Shown here: positions 25,603-34,137 of the stretch, piece after piece
Layout of the letters: each line of letters opens with the position of its first letter
Numbering within the stretch: the stretch's first letter is position 1
Source of the DNA: Gammaproteobacteria bacterium
GTDB lineage: Bacteria; Pseudomonadota; Gammaproteobacteria; Steroidobacterales; Rariloculaceae
Direction of reading: 5' to 3'
NCBI GenBank assembly: GCA_022825505.1
Contig: JAJDWR010000027.1
Coordinates: 1 to 64,000, forward strand
DNA length: 64,000 nucleotides
Translations under genes and position numbers: made by a program
The notes under the pieces: generated by a model
The model's input: the letters and a program-made list of their open reading frames with translations, nothing else
Told to the model about the DNA's origin: nothing
Database searches by the model: none

Positions 25603-26589
25603 TCAGCGTCCCCGGTGCAATACCAATGTCAGCCGGTGGATTTGCTTGATCCAGAGCAATTCCCATGTTGCCAGAATGACACCCTTGACCCCGATCGCGG
25701 CCGTTATGGGATCGGTGACAGTCTCGTCCACTTGAGATGGATCCAGCCAAAGCGTCTCCGCGAGTTCGAGCACATCACGTTCGAGGCCGGCTGGCCATTG
25801 CGTCCAGTTCCGCACATCGTCACTGTTCGCCAGGTCTGCCGCAATCGTCGGTACGAGTAATGCGATGACGGGTTCGTCCGACCCGATTCCGAATAGCTGC
25901 GTGCTGCGAATTACACATGCCGCGGCCACGTCGGGTGACAAACAACCTGCGCCGGACCACAGGTTCCTTACCAGGTCATGCACCGGCTCGGTGAGTTCTG
26001 GCGGAGCTTCAGGAAACCTTCCCTCCGGGTCGAGCACCGACGTCTTGAGGGCTGGCCACCCGGTCGCGGAATCCTGTTCCTCAACGGTCCCGTGGGGACG
26101 CTCCACGATGATGTTGCACTCCGGAGCCCGGTCCTCTCCCAGCGCGAGGCGCAGTTCCGATGAGCACCATACAGCGCAGGTGATCAACACTTCGAGTACC
26201 CCGCGTGATCCCAATGCCTCTGCAATTCGGATCGATTCCGCTTCCTCGGGAGCCCGGGGATTGTGGAAAAAGCGGTCGACCAGAGTGAGCGCCGCCATTT
26301 GGCCTGGGGTGAGCTCATCGCGAGCGTCGGGTTTGTCGAGCAAGGGGACCTGCGACTCGGTAAGCCCGTCCTCGGTGCCCGCACTGATGCGTATTGCCGA
26401 ACAGGACGCACAGCCACGCAAGTGGGCGCAGCGCAGGCGCACAGACTCGATTACCGCAGGCCGCAGCGTGGTGTTACTCCAAACTGCATCCTCGAGTGCG
26501 TTGAATCTGGCGCGTTCTGTCGGGTCTGCGTGCTGCAGCAACGCGACGGCGCCGACCAACTCCGAGCCCGGGGTCTGCAAAATGCTCAT
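25603..26589 (-). CDS. AhpD/carboxymuconolactone-decarboxylase-like protein
   Basis: A 328-residue protein from the ATG at 26589. Residues about 20-150 resemble an AhpD-like domain, with CAHLRGCASCSAIRIS holding a CxxC pair; the histidine usually a few residues after it is not visible. The second half (residues about 170-328) has a repeat-like resemblance (ELTEPVHDLVRNLW, AADLANSDDVRNWTQW) without a CxxC. AhpD-type CxxC proteins are thiol-disulfide reductants or decarboxylases, and small members often follow TonB receptors. Here the gene begins 7 bp after the stop of a TonB receptor relic, so it may be stranded without its original promoter. Function uncertain. Confidence 0.6.
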   Translation of the reverse strand: MSILQTPGSELVGAVALLQHADPTERARFNALEDAVWSNTTLRPAVIESVRLRCAHLRGCASCSAIRISAGTEDGLTESQVPLLDKPDARDELTPGQMAALTLVDRFFHNPRAPEEAESIRIAEALGSRGVLEVLITCAVWCSSELRLALGEDRAPECNIIVERPHGTVEEQDSATGWPALKTSVLDPEGRFPEAPPELTEPVHDLVRNLWSGAGCLSPDVAAACVIRSTQLFGIGSDEPVIALLVPTIAADLANSDDVRNWTQWPAGLERDVLELAETLWLDPSQVDETVTDPITAAIGVKGVILATWELLWIKQIHRLTLVLHRGR

Positions 26590-26596
26590 GTGAGGA

Positions 26597-26695
26597 TCAA
26601 AATGCGACGCTTGTATTGACGAAGAAACGACGGCCGAGGGGATCGAATGTCTCCACAATTGTATTGGAGTCATCCCCAGCTCTCAATCCAATGTG
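26597..26695 (-). pseudogene. Relic of a TonB-dependent receptor (last 32 residues)
   Basis: On the minus strand the 32 codons before the TGA at 26597-26599 encode a peptide ending FDPLGRRFFVNTSVAF. It aligns without gaps to the last 32 residues of the receptor at 763-3699 (YDPMGRSYFVGVEVGL end), with 13 identities including AG, D-N, DP-GR and FV. The terminal Phe is the usual outer-membrane barrel signature. Upstream similarity ends near 26695-26710, where the promoter region of the next + strand gene begins. The remainder of the receptor is deleted. Confidence 0.75.
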
Positions 26696-26712
26696 CGCGT
26701 TCAGCGGTGTCA

Positions 26713-26740
26713 TAGGCAGCAGCACAAATTTCGCTATACT
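26713..26740 (+). promoter_or_regulatory. Sigma70-like promoter for DUF885 paralog C
   Basis: TAGGCA (26713-26718), 16 bp, then TATACT (26735-26740). The -10 matches five of six consensus bases and the -35 four of six. Transcription would begin near 26747, about 90 nt before the ATG at 26835. It lies immediately beside the receptor relic. Confidence 0.45.
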
Positions 26741-26834
26741 GCGAACAAGTGTTTGCAATCTGCACCAATGGCCGCGCTGATTCCATCGAACATGCTGCGG
26801 CCTCAGCCTGCCCGAGGCTGGAAGGAGAAAAAGA

Positions 26835-28577
26835 ATGAAAACAGCGTACAGTCCGCAGCTTTCGCATATCCGCCGGCAGGGGCTGGCTTGCGTCGTGTTG
26901 CTTTGCATGGCAGTTGTGAACCCGGCTGTCGCCGAGCCGCCGAACGGGGCTGGCAGCTACGAAGACCTGCTTGAATTGTTCGCGGAGTACCAGGCCTGGA
27001 AATCACCCGATGCCGTTGACGGAGTGGTCGACTATGGTCCGGCCGCCATCGAACGCCGCCGCGACGAGATCCGCGAAATGCAGCGCCGTATGGATGATAT
27101 GGGCGTCGCGCGATGGTCCGTGCCGCAGCAAGTCGACTTTCTGACCGTACGCGCTGAACTCGATCAGCAGGAGTTCATTCTGCACGTCACGCGCCCGTGG
27201 TCCCGCGATCCGTTGTTCTACGTTACCGGCGTGGTCCCGATCGCATTCACCGACCTCCCCGTATCGGGCGATGGGCTACAAATCCTGCGGCAAAAACTGC
27301 GGTCCGTCCCGCTCTTGCTGGAAGGCGCCCGCAGCAATCTGACGGAAGTGGCAGGCGATTACGCTGACCGTGCGATTTTCATGCTGACGCATTCGGATGG
27401 CATTGGGGGTGGACTTGACCCCTGCACTGCTCCCTGCCCGGCCGCAGATGCCGCCCCCTATCCCCGGCGCGAAACGATGCCGCCGGGTTTCATCGGCTGG
27501 TATGAGGATCTGCTGCAGCGTGCGGGCGCTCAACCGGAACTGAGAGCCGACATCATGGATGCGTTATCGGCTCTGCGTGAATTTCACGAATGGCTGGTCG
27601 ACAACCGCGAGGATATGACGGCGCTGAACGGCGTCGGCAGGGAAGCCTTCGACTGGTTCGTCAAGTACGCGTTGCTGCTGCCCTATACCTCCGAAGAAAT
27701 GGCTTTGCTGTCCCAGCGCGAGTTGGATCGCCTGTGGGCATTCTATGCCCTGGAACGGCATCGCAATCGTGAACTTCCGGAACTTGAGTTGGCGGAATCG
27801 GCCGAGGAATACCATCGGCGACTCGCGGACACCGATCGGCTTGTGCGCGATTGGCTTGAGGACGAAGCGATCATCACCGTGCCGGAATACATCCCCGGCG
27901 ACTGGCAGGTCATGGGTTTCAATGTCCCGTTCGTGGTTCGCGAAACGCCGCCCAATTTCTGGGAGCAGGTGCAGTATCGCGATCCTTCGCCGGATCATCT
28001 CCATGCCGTCATTCCCGGACATCGCTTCGACAACATGGTTGCGTCCAGGATCGATCACCCGATTCGCAGCCAGGTGAACTTCGGCGCACGCTGGCAGGGC
28101 TGGGCCGTATACCTGGAGGAAGGACCGTTGCAGCTGGGCGTTTTCGAGGCGCGGCCGCGAACTCGTGAACTGATCTATTTGTTCGGGCTGTGGCGGGCCG
28201 CACGTTCGCTCGGCGACATCTACAACCAGTGGAACGAGTTCAATGCCGCCGAAACAGCCCAATACTGGATGGAAGTCACGCCCCTGATGGACCCGAATGT
28301 CGCACGCAATTATTCGCACCTTCGCCCCGCACCCGGGCATGGCCTCGAGTACACGATCGGCAACATCCAGATGTTCCGCCTACTGGCCGAACGCAAGCGA
28401 CAATTGAGAGAGGAGTTCGTGCTTCGCCAGTTCCACGACGAGTTCATCTCGAAAGGGCGGATTCCAATTGCGGCTATTCACTACGAGATGACCGGCAATG
28501 CGGACGCGGTGGCGCCGTTCTGGAACAGGACGCCGCTATCGTCGGTGGAGCTGGTTGCACCGGCCACATCGCCGTAG
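26835..28577 (+). CDS. Exported DUF885 protein (paralog C, most diverged active site)
   Basis: A 580-residue DUF885 protein, start set by AAGGAG about 8 bp upstream. The signal peptide is LACVVLLCMAVVNPAVAE. Landmarks match the paralogs: WSVPQQVDFLTVRAELD, REAFDWFVKYALLLPYT, FHDEFISKGRIP, IHYEMTG. Two conserved acidic positions are changed: HAVIPGH lacks the HE glutamate (GCC 28005-28007) and the usual EGW is QGW (CAG 28095-28097). It also carries an insertion with two cysteines (DPCTAPCPAADAAPYP) before GFIGWYEDLL, not seen in the other three. The protein may be non-catalytic or act by another chemistry. Its gene stands alone behind its own promoter. Confidence 0.85.
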   Translation: MKTAYSPQLSHIRRQGLACVVLLCMAVVNPAVAEPPNGAGSYEDLLELFAEYQAWKSPDAVDGVVDYGPAAIERRRDEIREMQRRMDDMGVARWSVPQQVDFLTVRAELDQQEFILHVTRPWSRDPLFYVTGVVPIAFTDLPVSGDGLQILRQKLRSVPLLLEGARSNLTEVAGDYADRAIFMLTHSDGIGGGLDPCTAPCPAADAAPYPRRETMPPGFIGWYEDLLQRAGAQPELRADIMDALSALREFHEWLVDNREDMTALNGVGREAFDWFVKYALLLPYTSEEMALLSQRELDRLWAFYALERHRNRELPELELAESAEEYHRRLADTDRLVRDWLEDEAIITVPEYIPGDWQVMGFNVPFVVRETPPNFWEQVQYRDPSPDHLHAVIPGHRFDNMVASRIDHPIRSQVNFGARWQGWAVYLEEGPLQLGVFEARPRTRELIYLFGLWRAARSLGDIYNQWNEFNAAETAQYWMEVTPLMDPNVARNYSHLRPAPGHGLEYTIGNIQMFRLLAERKRQLREEFVLRQFHDEFISKGRIPIAAIHYEMTGNADAVAPFWNRTPLSSVELVAPATSP

Positions 28578-28652
28578 CACCCTCGTCCAGCGATGATCCG
28601 CACTGAATAATCCCTTGGCTGCGACATTCTCAGTCCCGACGGGCCAGCCTTT

Positions 28653-30071
28653 GTGTTGAACCGGAAAACACCGGCTCCGGTTACCTCTGCGGCGTTGGCC
28701 GAGATCGACCGCCGCTACAATTTCCACCCCTTTACGGCTCTGGCGCAGCATGAGCGGCACGGCCCCTCCGTAGTCATGGTGAGGGGAGAGGGCGTATGGC
28801 TGGAGGATTCAGCGGGCCGGCGTTACGTCGACGGCATGGCCGGTCTGTGGTGCGTGAATGTCGGTTACGGTCGCAGGGAAATTGCCGAAGCGCTGCAGCG
28901 GCAAGCGGAAACTCTTGCGTACTGTCACAGTTTTTCTTCCATGGGCAGCGACGTTCCCGCGCTCCTGTCCCAGCGATTGATCAATAGCGCTCCGGTACCG
29001 ATGTCAAAGGTTTTCTTCGGAAATTCGGGTTCGGATGCAAACGACACACAGGTCAAGCTGGCGTGGTATTACAACAACGTAAGGGGCAAACCCGGGAAGA
29101 AAAAGATCATCGCCAGACAGAGCGGCTACCACGGCGTGACGATCATGTCCGGCGGCATGACCGGGCTGCCGGCCGTACATGCGGGATTCGACCTGCCGCT
29201 GCCGTTTGTCAAACATACGCTGGCGCCCCATCGTCTCTGGGAAGGGCACGATCTCAGTGACTCGGAGTTCGTCGAGAAACTCGCGAACGACCTGCAGCGA
29301 CTGATCGAGACCGAGGGCGCCGATACGATTGCGGCAATGATCGTCGAACCCGTCATGGGCGCCGGCGGGGTCGTCGTTCCGCCGCCCGGCTATCATCGGG
29401 CGATCCAGGAGATTCTCGCCGAGAACGACATCTTGATGATCGCCGATGAGGTCATCTGCGGATTCGGCCGCCTCGGCCACATGTTCGGCAGCGAAGCTCT
29501 CATGCTGAAGCCGGACCTGATCACGATCGCGAAGGGCGTCACCTCCGCGTACTTCCCGCTAAGCGGTGTTTACGTTTCGGAGCCCGTGTGGCGCACCATC
29601 GTCGAGGGCGAGAGCCGATATGGCACTTTCGGCCACGGCTACACCTACACTTCCCATCCGATCGGCGCTGCCGTGGCAATGGCAAACCTGGATATCATCG
29701 ACAGTGAGAACCTGGTTGAGGCCGCCCGCGAGAAAGGCGAATATCTGCATCGGCGACTGCATGGCGCCTTCGGGGATCATCCGCTCGTCGGCGAGGTACG
29801 TGGGTTCGGTCTGATCGGCGCAGTGGAACTTGTCGCGTCCAGGGATCCGCCCCTGGCGTTCGACCCGAAAATCGCGGTTGCCGCCCGGGTGGCGAGGCTG
29901 TCGCTGGAATCCGGGGTCATCACACGCGCCTTGCCCCGCGGCGATACGCTGGCGTTCTCGCCCCCGCTGATCATCTCGGAGGGCGAACTGGACACGATCG
30001 TCAACACGGTGAGGAACGCCCTCGACCAGGTGCAGTCGCAACTGGTCAGGGAGGGTCGCTGGAAACCGTAG
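28653..30071 (+). CDS. Class III PLP aminotransferase (omega-aminotransferase)
   Basis: A 472-residue class III aminotransferase. The PLP lysine is in DLITIAKGVTSAYFPLSG, the PLP-ring aspartate in IADEVICGFGRLGHMFG, and NSGSDANDTQVKLAWYY and EPVMGAGGVVVPPPGYH are family blocks. This set resembles amine:pyruvate and beta-alanine/putrescine transaminases, which move an amino group from a terminal amine to pyruvate or glyoxylate. It starts with GTG at 28653; TTG at 28656 is possible. It follows DUF885 paralog C by 75 bp and could share its transcript. The exact amine is not determinable. Confidence 0.9.
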   Translation: MLNRKTPAPVTSAALAEIDRRYNFHPFTALAQHERHGPSVVMVRGEGVWLEDSAGRRYVDGMAGLWCVNVGYGRREIAEALQRQAETLAYCHSFSSMGSDVPALLSQRLINSAPVPMSKVFFGNSGSDANDTQVKLAWYYNNVRGKPGKKKIIARQSGYHGVTIMSGGMTGLPAVHAGFDLPLPFVKHTLAPHRLWEGHDLSDSEFVEKLANDLQRLIETEGADTIAAMIVEPVMGAGGVVVPPPGYHRAIQEILAENDILMIADEVICGFGRLGHMFGSEALMLKPDLITIAKGVTSAYFPLSGVYVSEPVWRTIVEGESRYGTFGHGYTYTSHPIGAAVAMANLDIIDSENLVEAAREKGEYLHRRLHGAFGDHPLVGEVRGFGLIGAVELVASRDPPLAFDPKIAVAARVARLSLESGVITRALPRGDTLAFSPPLIISEGELDTIVNTVRNALDQVQSQLVREGRWKP

Positions 30072-30089
30072 CCCGAAAGCGTCTCGGGC
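30071..30089. terminator. Short hairpin between convergent genes
   Basis: GCCCGA-7 nt-TCGGGC lies just after the aminotransferase stop and before the 3' end of the convergent deacetylase gene. The stem is only 6 bp and there is no T-run, so this is a weak terminator candidate. Confidence 0.3.
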
Positions 30090-30109
30090 CGGTACAGGCA
30101 GCGCAACGG

Positions 30110-31012
30110 CTACGCGGCCGTACCGGTCTCCTTCCTGACCCATCGGGCCACCTCGGCGTGAGTGCCGAACCACACGTCTCCCTTCGATTTTGCGTGTTCC
30201 ACCAATCGGTCGAGGATCCATATCCTTGACCGATACCCGATCACAAACGGGTGCATCACGAGCTGAAAAAGGCCGCGGGATTCCCAGGCCGCGTCGAATT
30301 CCCGCTTGAAGACACCGTACACGTCATCTGGCGACATCCACGGCCGGGTTGCCGGTTCGCGGTTGAACATCAGGTAAACCGCATCGTCCCGTAACCATTC
30401 GACCGGCACCTCGACCACACCGGTCGGCTGGCCGTCGATCAACAGTTCGTAACAGGACTCGTCCGCCATCAGGGAACTGTCGTATTCCAGGCCGAGTTCC
30501 GCCACGATCCGGATCGTATGCGGACTCAGGTCCCAGTTCGCGGATCGAAAGCCTACCGGCGCTTGCCCGAGTTGCTGCTCCAGCAGGTCGCGGGCACGGA
30601 TTACAAGATCCCTTTCCGTCGCGTGGTCGAGATTCGAGTTGTTTTCGTGGATCCAGCCGTGAATTCCCACCTCGTGCCCACCATCCGCAATCCGCTTCGT
30701 TTCCGTGGGATCAATCAGCGCACAGACGGCAGGTTCGAAAAAACTGGCGACAACGTCGTGCCGGCGCAGCAAATCCAATATTCGCGGCACCCCGACGCGG
30801 CGCCCGAATTCACCCCATGCCAGTGGGCCTACTGCGCTGCGACCCCTGCCCAGTTCGTATGTTTCGTGATCGCAGTCGAAGGAGAGGGCTACCGCGCAGC
30901 GGGCACCGCCAGGCCAGGCGGGAGGTCGCAGCGGCCGGCCGGCCCTGACGCGGCCGATCGCTCGGCGCCACGTGTTTTCGGGCCAGCGCCAGGGTTCTTC
31001 GTTCGGGTTCAT
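30110..31012 (-). CDS. Polysaccharide deacetylase-family (CE4) protein
   Basis: A 300-residue NodB-fold protein from the ATG at 31012. It shows the CE4 catalytic and metal residues: Asp-Asp in LSFDCDHET, and the His pair in VGIHGWIHENN. VGFRSANWDLSPHT and LFQLVMHPFVIGYRSR follow the order seen in the PuuE/peptidoglycan-deacetylase group, which includes amide hydrolases acting on small substrates. No signal peptide is visible, so a cytoplasmic amide or N-formyl/N-acetyl hydrolase is more likely than a wall enzyme. It is divergent from DUF885 paralog D. Confidence 0.85.
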   Translation of the reverse strand: MNPNEEPWRWPENTWRRAIGRVRAGRPLRPPAWPGGARCAVALSFDCDHETYELGRGRSAVGPLAWGEFGRRVGVPRILDLLRRHDVVASFFEPAVCALIDPTETKRIADGGHEVGIHGWIHENNSNLDHATERDLVIRARDLLEQQLGQAPVGFRSANWDLSPHTIRIVAELGLEYDSSLMADESCYELLIDGQPTGVVEVPVEWLRDDAVYLMFNREPATRPWMSPDDVYGVFKREFDAAWESRGLFQLVMHPFVIGYRSRIWILDRLVEHAKSKGDVWFGTHAEVARWVRKETGTAA

Positions 31013-31154
31013 TCGCTGTTCGATGGCGCGCAGGTAACGGTACGACCGTAGTGTACAATTTTGCGTACGCCTGTTCGCATCGCGATCACTTCTCTCCGAC
31101 CGCAGCAATCGGCCCTGCTGTGGCTTCAAGGTCAGTGGCCAGCCGGAAAACGAC

Positions 31155-32900
31155 ATGACCAGGACGCACAATCGATCCTACCGTACCCAGGTGGCCTCCG
31201 TGGGGTTTTTCGTGCTGCTCCTGGCGGGATCGTATGCAGTGCCCGCGGTATCCCAGACGGCAGCATCCCCGCAAGACGCGCTCATACAGATCTTTCAGGC
31301 GGCGCAGGACCTGCGCCAACCCGATATCGTCGAAGGGATTCCGGACTTCTCGGCGGCCGCGGTGGAACGGCAAAAGGCGGGACTGGCCGAACTCCGGTCC
31401 CGCTTCGACGACCTGGATCCGACAGGCTGGGAGATGTCCGACCAGGTCGACTACCTGATCGTCCGGTCGGAACTGGATATGCTGGACTACGGTCTGCACG
31501 TCTACCGCGCCACGTCCCGAAGCCCCGCGTTCTACCTGTCGTCAATTTCGTCCTTCGGCATGTTGAGCGGCGCGGCGCTCAGCGGGCTCGGCCGACTCGT
31601 GCAGCAACCGCCGCCGTTCACGGAAGCTCGCGCGGCCGAAATCGTCGCGCACATGAAGAGCGTCCCGGCAATTCTCGAACAGGCGAAACGTAACCTGACG
31701 GAACCGACGCGCGAGATGTCGGGATGGGCCCTGGCCACGCTGGCCGACGGACAGTCCGGCAGCGGGGCGTTTGCGGAAGGACTCAGGCCCCATTTCCCGG
31801 CAGAGTGGGTTGGAGAACTCGACTCGGCGGCCATCGAAATGGGTGCGGCGCTTGCGTCGTATCGGCTCTGGATCGAGGAACGGTTGCCCGAAATGGTGCG
31901 TGCCCGCCCGATCGGGCGCGAGATGTACGACTGGATTCTGCGGCGAATCTGGCTGTTGCCCTACGATGCCGAAGACATTCTCCGTCTGGGCGAGCAGGAA
32001 TACGCGCGTTTCCTCGCCTTCACATCGTTTGAAGAATCGCGAAACCGTGACTTGCCCGCACTGGCGGGTGCGCTGACGACTGCCGAATATGCGCGGCGCA
32101 CGGAGGAGGAAGCCGGGGCAATTCGCCGCTTTCTTCAGGACAAGGGGGCGCTCGACATTCCGGACTACGTGGGACCGTATCGCCGCGCGCAGATGCCCGA
32201 CTACATTCAGGCCTTTTCCTTGTGGGCGGGCCTGAGCGGTTATTCGACTCCGGGCAACGGGGTCGTGAAGTATTCGGTGCCCGAGGATCACCCCTACACG
32301 CAGACCTACTGGGAATCGATCATGCGGGTCGACCCGAGCACGAACATCTTCCACGATGGAATTCCCGGGCACCATCTCCAGGGCATCGTGTCCGCACGTC
32401 ACGCGTCTCCGATCCGGAGGGGTCACCGCGACCGCTTCAAGAGCGAGGGTTGGTCGACCTATTGGGAAGAGACGGCCATGCAGCTTGGCTATTATGACGA
32501 GCGGCCGAAGAGCCGCGAGCTTATCTATAATTTCATGCGCCTGCGCGCACTGCGCGTGATCGTGGACGTGAAAATGGCGCTTGGAGAAATGACCGTCGAT
32601 GAAGCGGTGGCGGCGCTGATGACGATACCCATGGATCGGCGTATCGCAAGGGAGGAAGCCGACGATTTCTTCGCGGCGCCTACAGGTGGAATCGTGTATC
32701 TGACAGGCAAGTTGCAGATCGAGCGCCTTCTGGCCGAACTGCGGCAGCAACTCGGCGCCGATTTCGACCTGGGCCGGTTTCACAACGATCTCGTTGCCGC
32801 GGCGTGGGTGCCCATCGAACTCACGCGATGGGAGATGACCGGCAATGGAGAGAACGTGCAGCGCATGATCGAAGATCGGAGTCCGATGCCGCGCCCGTGA
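31155..32900 (+). CDS. Exported DUF885 protein (paralog D)
   Basis: A 581-residue DUF885 protein with signal TQVASVGFFVLLLAGSYAVPAVSQ. This paralog differs most from the other three in its middle section, which holds a Ser/Gly/Leu-rich segment (SSISSFGMLSGAALSGLGRL). It is closest to the family consensus at the metal motif, HDGIPGHHLQ, with Asp (GAT 32355-32357) where Glu is usual, and keeps the second His pair and KSEGWSTYWEE. The C-terminus FHNDLVAAAWVPIELTRWEMTG is conserved. Its TGA stop overlaps the GTG start of the following GSDH gene, so the two are translationally coupled. Of the four paralogs it is the one most likely to keep metallopeptidase activity. Confidence 0.86.
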   Translation: MTRTHNRSYRTQVASVGFFVLLLAGSYAVPAVSQTAASPQDALIQIFQAAQDLRQPDIVEGIPDFSAAAVERQKAGLAELRSRFDDLDPTGWEMSDQVDYLIVRSELDMLDYGLHVYRATSRSPAFYLSSISSFGMLSGAALSGLGRLVQQPPPFTEARAAEIVAHMKSVPAILEQAKRNLTEPTREMSGWALATLADGQSGSGAFAEGLRPHFPAEWVGELDSAAIEMGAALASYRLWIEERLPEMVRARPIGREMYDWILRRIWLLPYDAEDILRLGEQEYARFLAFTSFEESRNRDLPALAGALTTAEYARRTEEEAGAIRRFLQDKGALDIPDYVGPYRRAQMPDYIQAFSLWAGLSGYSTPGNGVVKYSVPEDHPYTQTYWESIMRVDPSTNIFHDGIPGHHLQGIVSARHASPIRRGHRDRFKSEGWSTYWEETAMQLGYYDERPKSRELIYNFMRLRALRVIVDVKMALGEMTVDEAVAALMTIPMDRRIAREEADDFFAAPTGGIVYLTGKLQIERLLAELRQQLGADFDLGRFHNDLVAAAWVPIELTRWEMTGNGENVQRMIEDRSPMPRP

Positions 32901-34048
32901 ACGGCGAGCCGGGAAAAATCGTGCGTGGTGCAGTGGCAGCGGTGGTGCTGTTCCCGATGCTCGTCACCGGCCAGCAGGTCCCGCCGGACGGGATCATCCG
33001 GAGCGACGCGGCTTCTTTTCGACTGGAGGAAGTCGCCGACGGCCTTCAGGTTCCCTGGGCCGTCGCGTTTCTGCCGGGAAACCGGGCGTTGATAAGCGAG
33101 CGTGCCGCTGGCCGCATTCGTCTTGTGGATCTGGCCGATGGCACGATGGAGGCCCCTGCCGGAGGGCCGGACGATGTGTTCATAAAGGACAACGGCGGGA
33201 TGCTGGATGTCGTGCTGCACCCGGCATTCGACGTCAACGGCTGGGTCTACTACTGCTACACAGCCGGCGACCTGCAACTGAGCACCACGGTGGTGGAACG
33301 GGTTCGGCTGACGGAGGGCCGATTCGCGGATCGCGAAAGGCTGTTCGCGGCACAGCCCTGGTATCACAATTCCATCGTGTACGGGTGCCGGCTCGCGTTC
33401 AGCGGTGAGTACCTGTTCATTTCCATGGGGGAACGGTGGGATCTGAGGCACCTGGCCCAAAGCCCCGGCACGCACCTCGGGAAGATTCTTCGGGTCCATC
33501 ACGACGGGAGTGCGCCGGCCGACAATCCCTTTGCCGATGTCCCGGGCGCCTTGCCGGAAGTCTGGGCGCTCGGCAGCCGCAACGCGCAGGGACTGACCGT
33601 TCACCCGGACACCGGAGAACTCTGGTCGCACGAGCACGGCCCCATGGGCGGCGACGAAATCAACGTCATCGAACCCGGCCGAAACTATGGATGGCCAATC
33701 ATCACCTACGGGCTGGAATACAGCGGCGAGCCCGTCGGCGAGGGTCTGACGGAGTACGAGGGCATGGAACAGCCGCTTCATACGTATATCCCGTCGATCG
33801 CACCGTCGGACATGGTGTTCTACACGGGTTCGGCTTTCCCGCAATGGCAGGGCAACCTGTTTATCGGTGCGCTGGCGGGGACGCATATCAATCGGCTCGT
33901 GATCGAGGGAAGAAACGTTCTGCACGAGGAGCGGCTGCTGCTTGACAAGCGCTGGCGTATTCCCTTTGTCGGCCAGGGACCGGATGGCCTGATCTATTTC
34001 GGCACCGGCATGGGCACGGTGTTTCGCCTCGTGCCGGCGGCGGAATAG
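32897..34048 (+). CDS. Exported PQQ-type sugar dehydrogenase (GSDH family), copy 2
   Basis: A 383-residue propeller protein. The GTG at 32897 overlaps the DUF885 stop as GTGA and yields a signal KIVRGAVAAVVLFPMLVTGQQ. Family blocks are VPWAVAFLPGNRALISERAAG, NGGMLDVVLHPAFD and HEHGPMGGDEINVIEPG followed by RNYGWPI. It is about 60 residues shorter than copy 1. Like copy 1, it would act in the periplasm with PQQ as cofactor. The repeated pairing of this family with DUF885 suggests the two proteins act on the same class of substrate. Confidence 0.88.
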   Translation: MNGEPGKIVRGAVAAVVLFPMLVTGQQVPPDGIIRSDAASFRLEEVADGLQVPWAVAFLPGNRALISERAAGRIRLVDLADGTMEAPAGGPDDVFIKDNGGMLDVVLHPAFDVNGWVYYCYTAGDLQLSTTVVERVRLTEGRFADRERLFAAQPWYHNSIVYGCRLAFSGEYLFISMGERWDLRHLAQSPGTHLGKILRVHHDGSAPADNPFADVPGALPEVWALGSRNAQGLTVHPDTGELWSHEHGPMGGDEINVIEPGRNYGWPIITYGLEYSGEPVGEGLTEYEGMEQPLHTYIPSIAPSDMVFYTGSAFPQWQGNLFIGALAGTHINRLVIEGRNVLHEERLLLDKRWRIPFVGQGPDGLIYFGTGMGTVFRLVPAAE

Positions 34049-34137
34049 CGGTGAGCGGCAGCGCGTCGCATGCCTTGGCCGGGGTTTGCCCCGGATTCCT
34101 TGCCGCACCGTGGACCTGATCGGAGGAAGCGCACTAA

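Noticed and set aside
31041..31075. Inverted GTAC motifs and TACAAT in the DUF885 paralog D/deacetylase intergenic region
   Set aside because: A -10-like TACAAT is present at 31054 but no acceptable -35 at 15-19 bp, and the inverted motif is short and imperfect.
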